Part shown: positions 5,382-5,889 of the stretch, one piece after another
How the letters are laid out: each line of letters begins with the position of its first letter
How positions within the stretch are numbered: position 1 is the stretch's first letter
Source: JBFHER01 sp041584055
Lineage (GTDB): Bacteria; Bacteroidota; Bacteroidia; Bacteroidales; UBA5342
Length of the DNA stretch: 5,889 nt
Assembly: GCA_041584055.1 (NCBI GenBank)
Contig: JBFHER010000252.1
Span: 1 to 5,889 of the forward strand
Direction of reading: 5' to 3'
The notes under the pieces: generated by a model
Told to the model about the DNA's origin: nothing
Seen by the model: only the letters and a program-made list of their open reading frames with translations
Databases searched by the model: none
Translations under genes and position numbers: made by a program

Positions 5382-5889
5382 ATGACCGTAAAAACATTCT
5401 TCACAATGGGTGCATTGCTTGTACTACTTGCAAGTTGCAGCAATCAGAAATACCTGGCAAGCAAATGGCAGCAAAGTGACGACCTATCAACAGAAGCCGG
5501 TTCTGCCATGGATTTCCAGTATGATGCGGATCAAAAATTGTTTTACAAGATTTCCAACGACAGTACAGACCTGTATGTGCATATCAAAGCTGTTGACCAA
5601 ACTGTGCAGAAAAAACTAATGATGGCTGGCTTGACCGTTTGGATTGATACGCTCGCAAAAAACAAGAAACAGTTTGGCATAAAGTTTCCAATCAAAAATG
5701 ATAATCAATTTGATCAGATGCCTCAACGAGAATCCCAGGGACAAAAAAGGGAGCCCGACTTTGATGTGATGAAACAACATCTCAAGGCGCAATTTTTCGA
5801 CATTGAATTAACTGGTTTTACAGGAAAAGGAAGCAGAGAAATCATTCCGGCAAAAAGCAAAAGCATTTCTGCAGAAATGTATTTTAACA
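5382..5889 (+). CDS. Lipoprotein of unknown function (3' end cut by window edge)
   Basis: The first 169 codons of a divergent gene, still open at the right edge. The N-terminus MTVKTFFTMGALLVLLASC is a lipoprotein signal: a lysine, a hydrophobic stretch (residues 6-17) and a lipobox LASC with the lipidated cysteine at position 19. No acidic residues follow the cysteine (SNQKYLAS), so a Bacteroidota surface-export tag is not evident and a periplasm-facing anchor is the simpler guess. The mature part is soluble-looking, with YDADQKLFYKISNDSTDLYV (47-66), KLMMAGLTVWIDTLAKNKKQ (78-97) and FGIKFPI (98-104), followed by a charged, glutamine-rich linker (about 106-128). This pattern recalls uncharacterised exported proteins of Bacteroidota, but I cannot name a family. 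The start is supported by the signal peptide and A-rich upstream bases (AGCAAAAAAAC). There is no evident functional link to the leucine genes. Confidence 0.85.
   Translation, partial: MTVKTFFTMGALLVLLASCSNQKYLASKWQQSDDLSTEAGSAMDFQYDADQKLFYKISNDSTDLYVHIKAVDQTVQKKLMMAGLTVWIDTLAKNKKQFGIKFPIKNDNQFDQMPQRESQGQKREPDFDVMKQHLKAQFFDIELTGFTGKGSREIIPAKSKSISAEMYFN

Noticed and set aside
5410..5619. A 69-codon plus-strand frame inside the lipoprotein gene.
   Set aside because: It is out of frame with the lipoprotein, which has a convincing signal peptide and continuous frame to the window edge; this one starts inside that signal sequence.

Overview
The window comes from a member of the Bacteroidota. Three things point there: a textbook Bacteroidota promoter (TTG, 19 bases, TATATTTG), A-rich rather than Shine-Dalgarno-like sequence before the start codons, and a leucine gene order with a second LeuA-like enzyme after leuD. 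No organism name can be given from the sequence alone.

Minus strand, read right to left: a promoter at 4971-5000 drives a short leader that encodes a 21-residue peptide very rich in Leu, Ile and Val (leuL, 4882-4947). An intrinsic terminator hairpin follows (4807-4843), with a competing antiterminator pairing (4832-4881). After a further 160 or so bases come leuA (2-isopropylmalate synthase), leuC and leuD (large and small subunits of isopropylmalate isomerase), and a second enzyme of the 2-isopropylmalate/citramalate/homocitrate synthase family. That last gene runs off the left edge after 327 codons. leuB is not in the window and may lie further left. All the genes point the same way with gaps of 22 to 87 bases and no terminator between them, so they look like one operon.

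How it works together: LeuA condenses 2-oxoisovalerate with acetyl-CoA, and LeuCD isomerises the product. The LeuA paralog could feed the same isomerase, either as a second isopropylmalate synthase or as a citramalate synthase on the route from pyruvate to isoleucine. The leader reads as a classical ribosome-stalling attenuator: when charged Leu tRNA (perhaps also Ile or Val tRNA) is scarce, the ribosome stalls in the leader peptide, the antiterminator forms and the operon is transcribed.

Plus strand: the right end holds the first 169 codons of a divergently transcribed lipoprotein of unknown function. Between it and the leu promoter lie about 380 bases without a convincing gene. They contain an A+T-rich palindrome, an 11-base inverted repeat, a weak candidate promoter for the lipoprotein, and an 79-codon open frame without a proper start that may be a gene remnant. 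The most interesting element in the window is the attenuator, not any of the enzymes.
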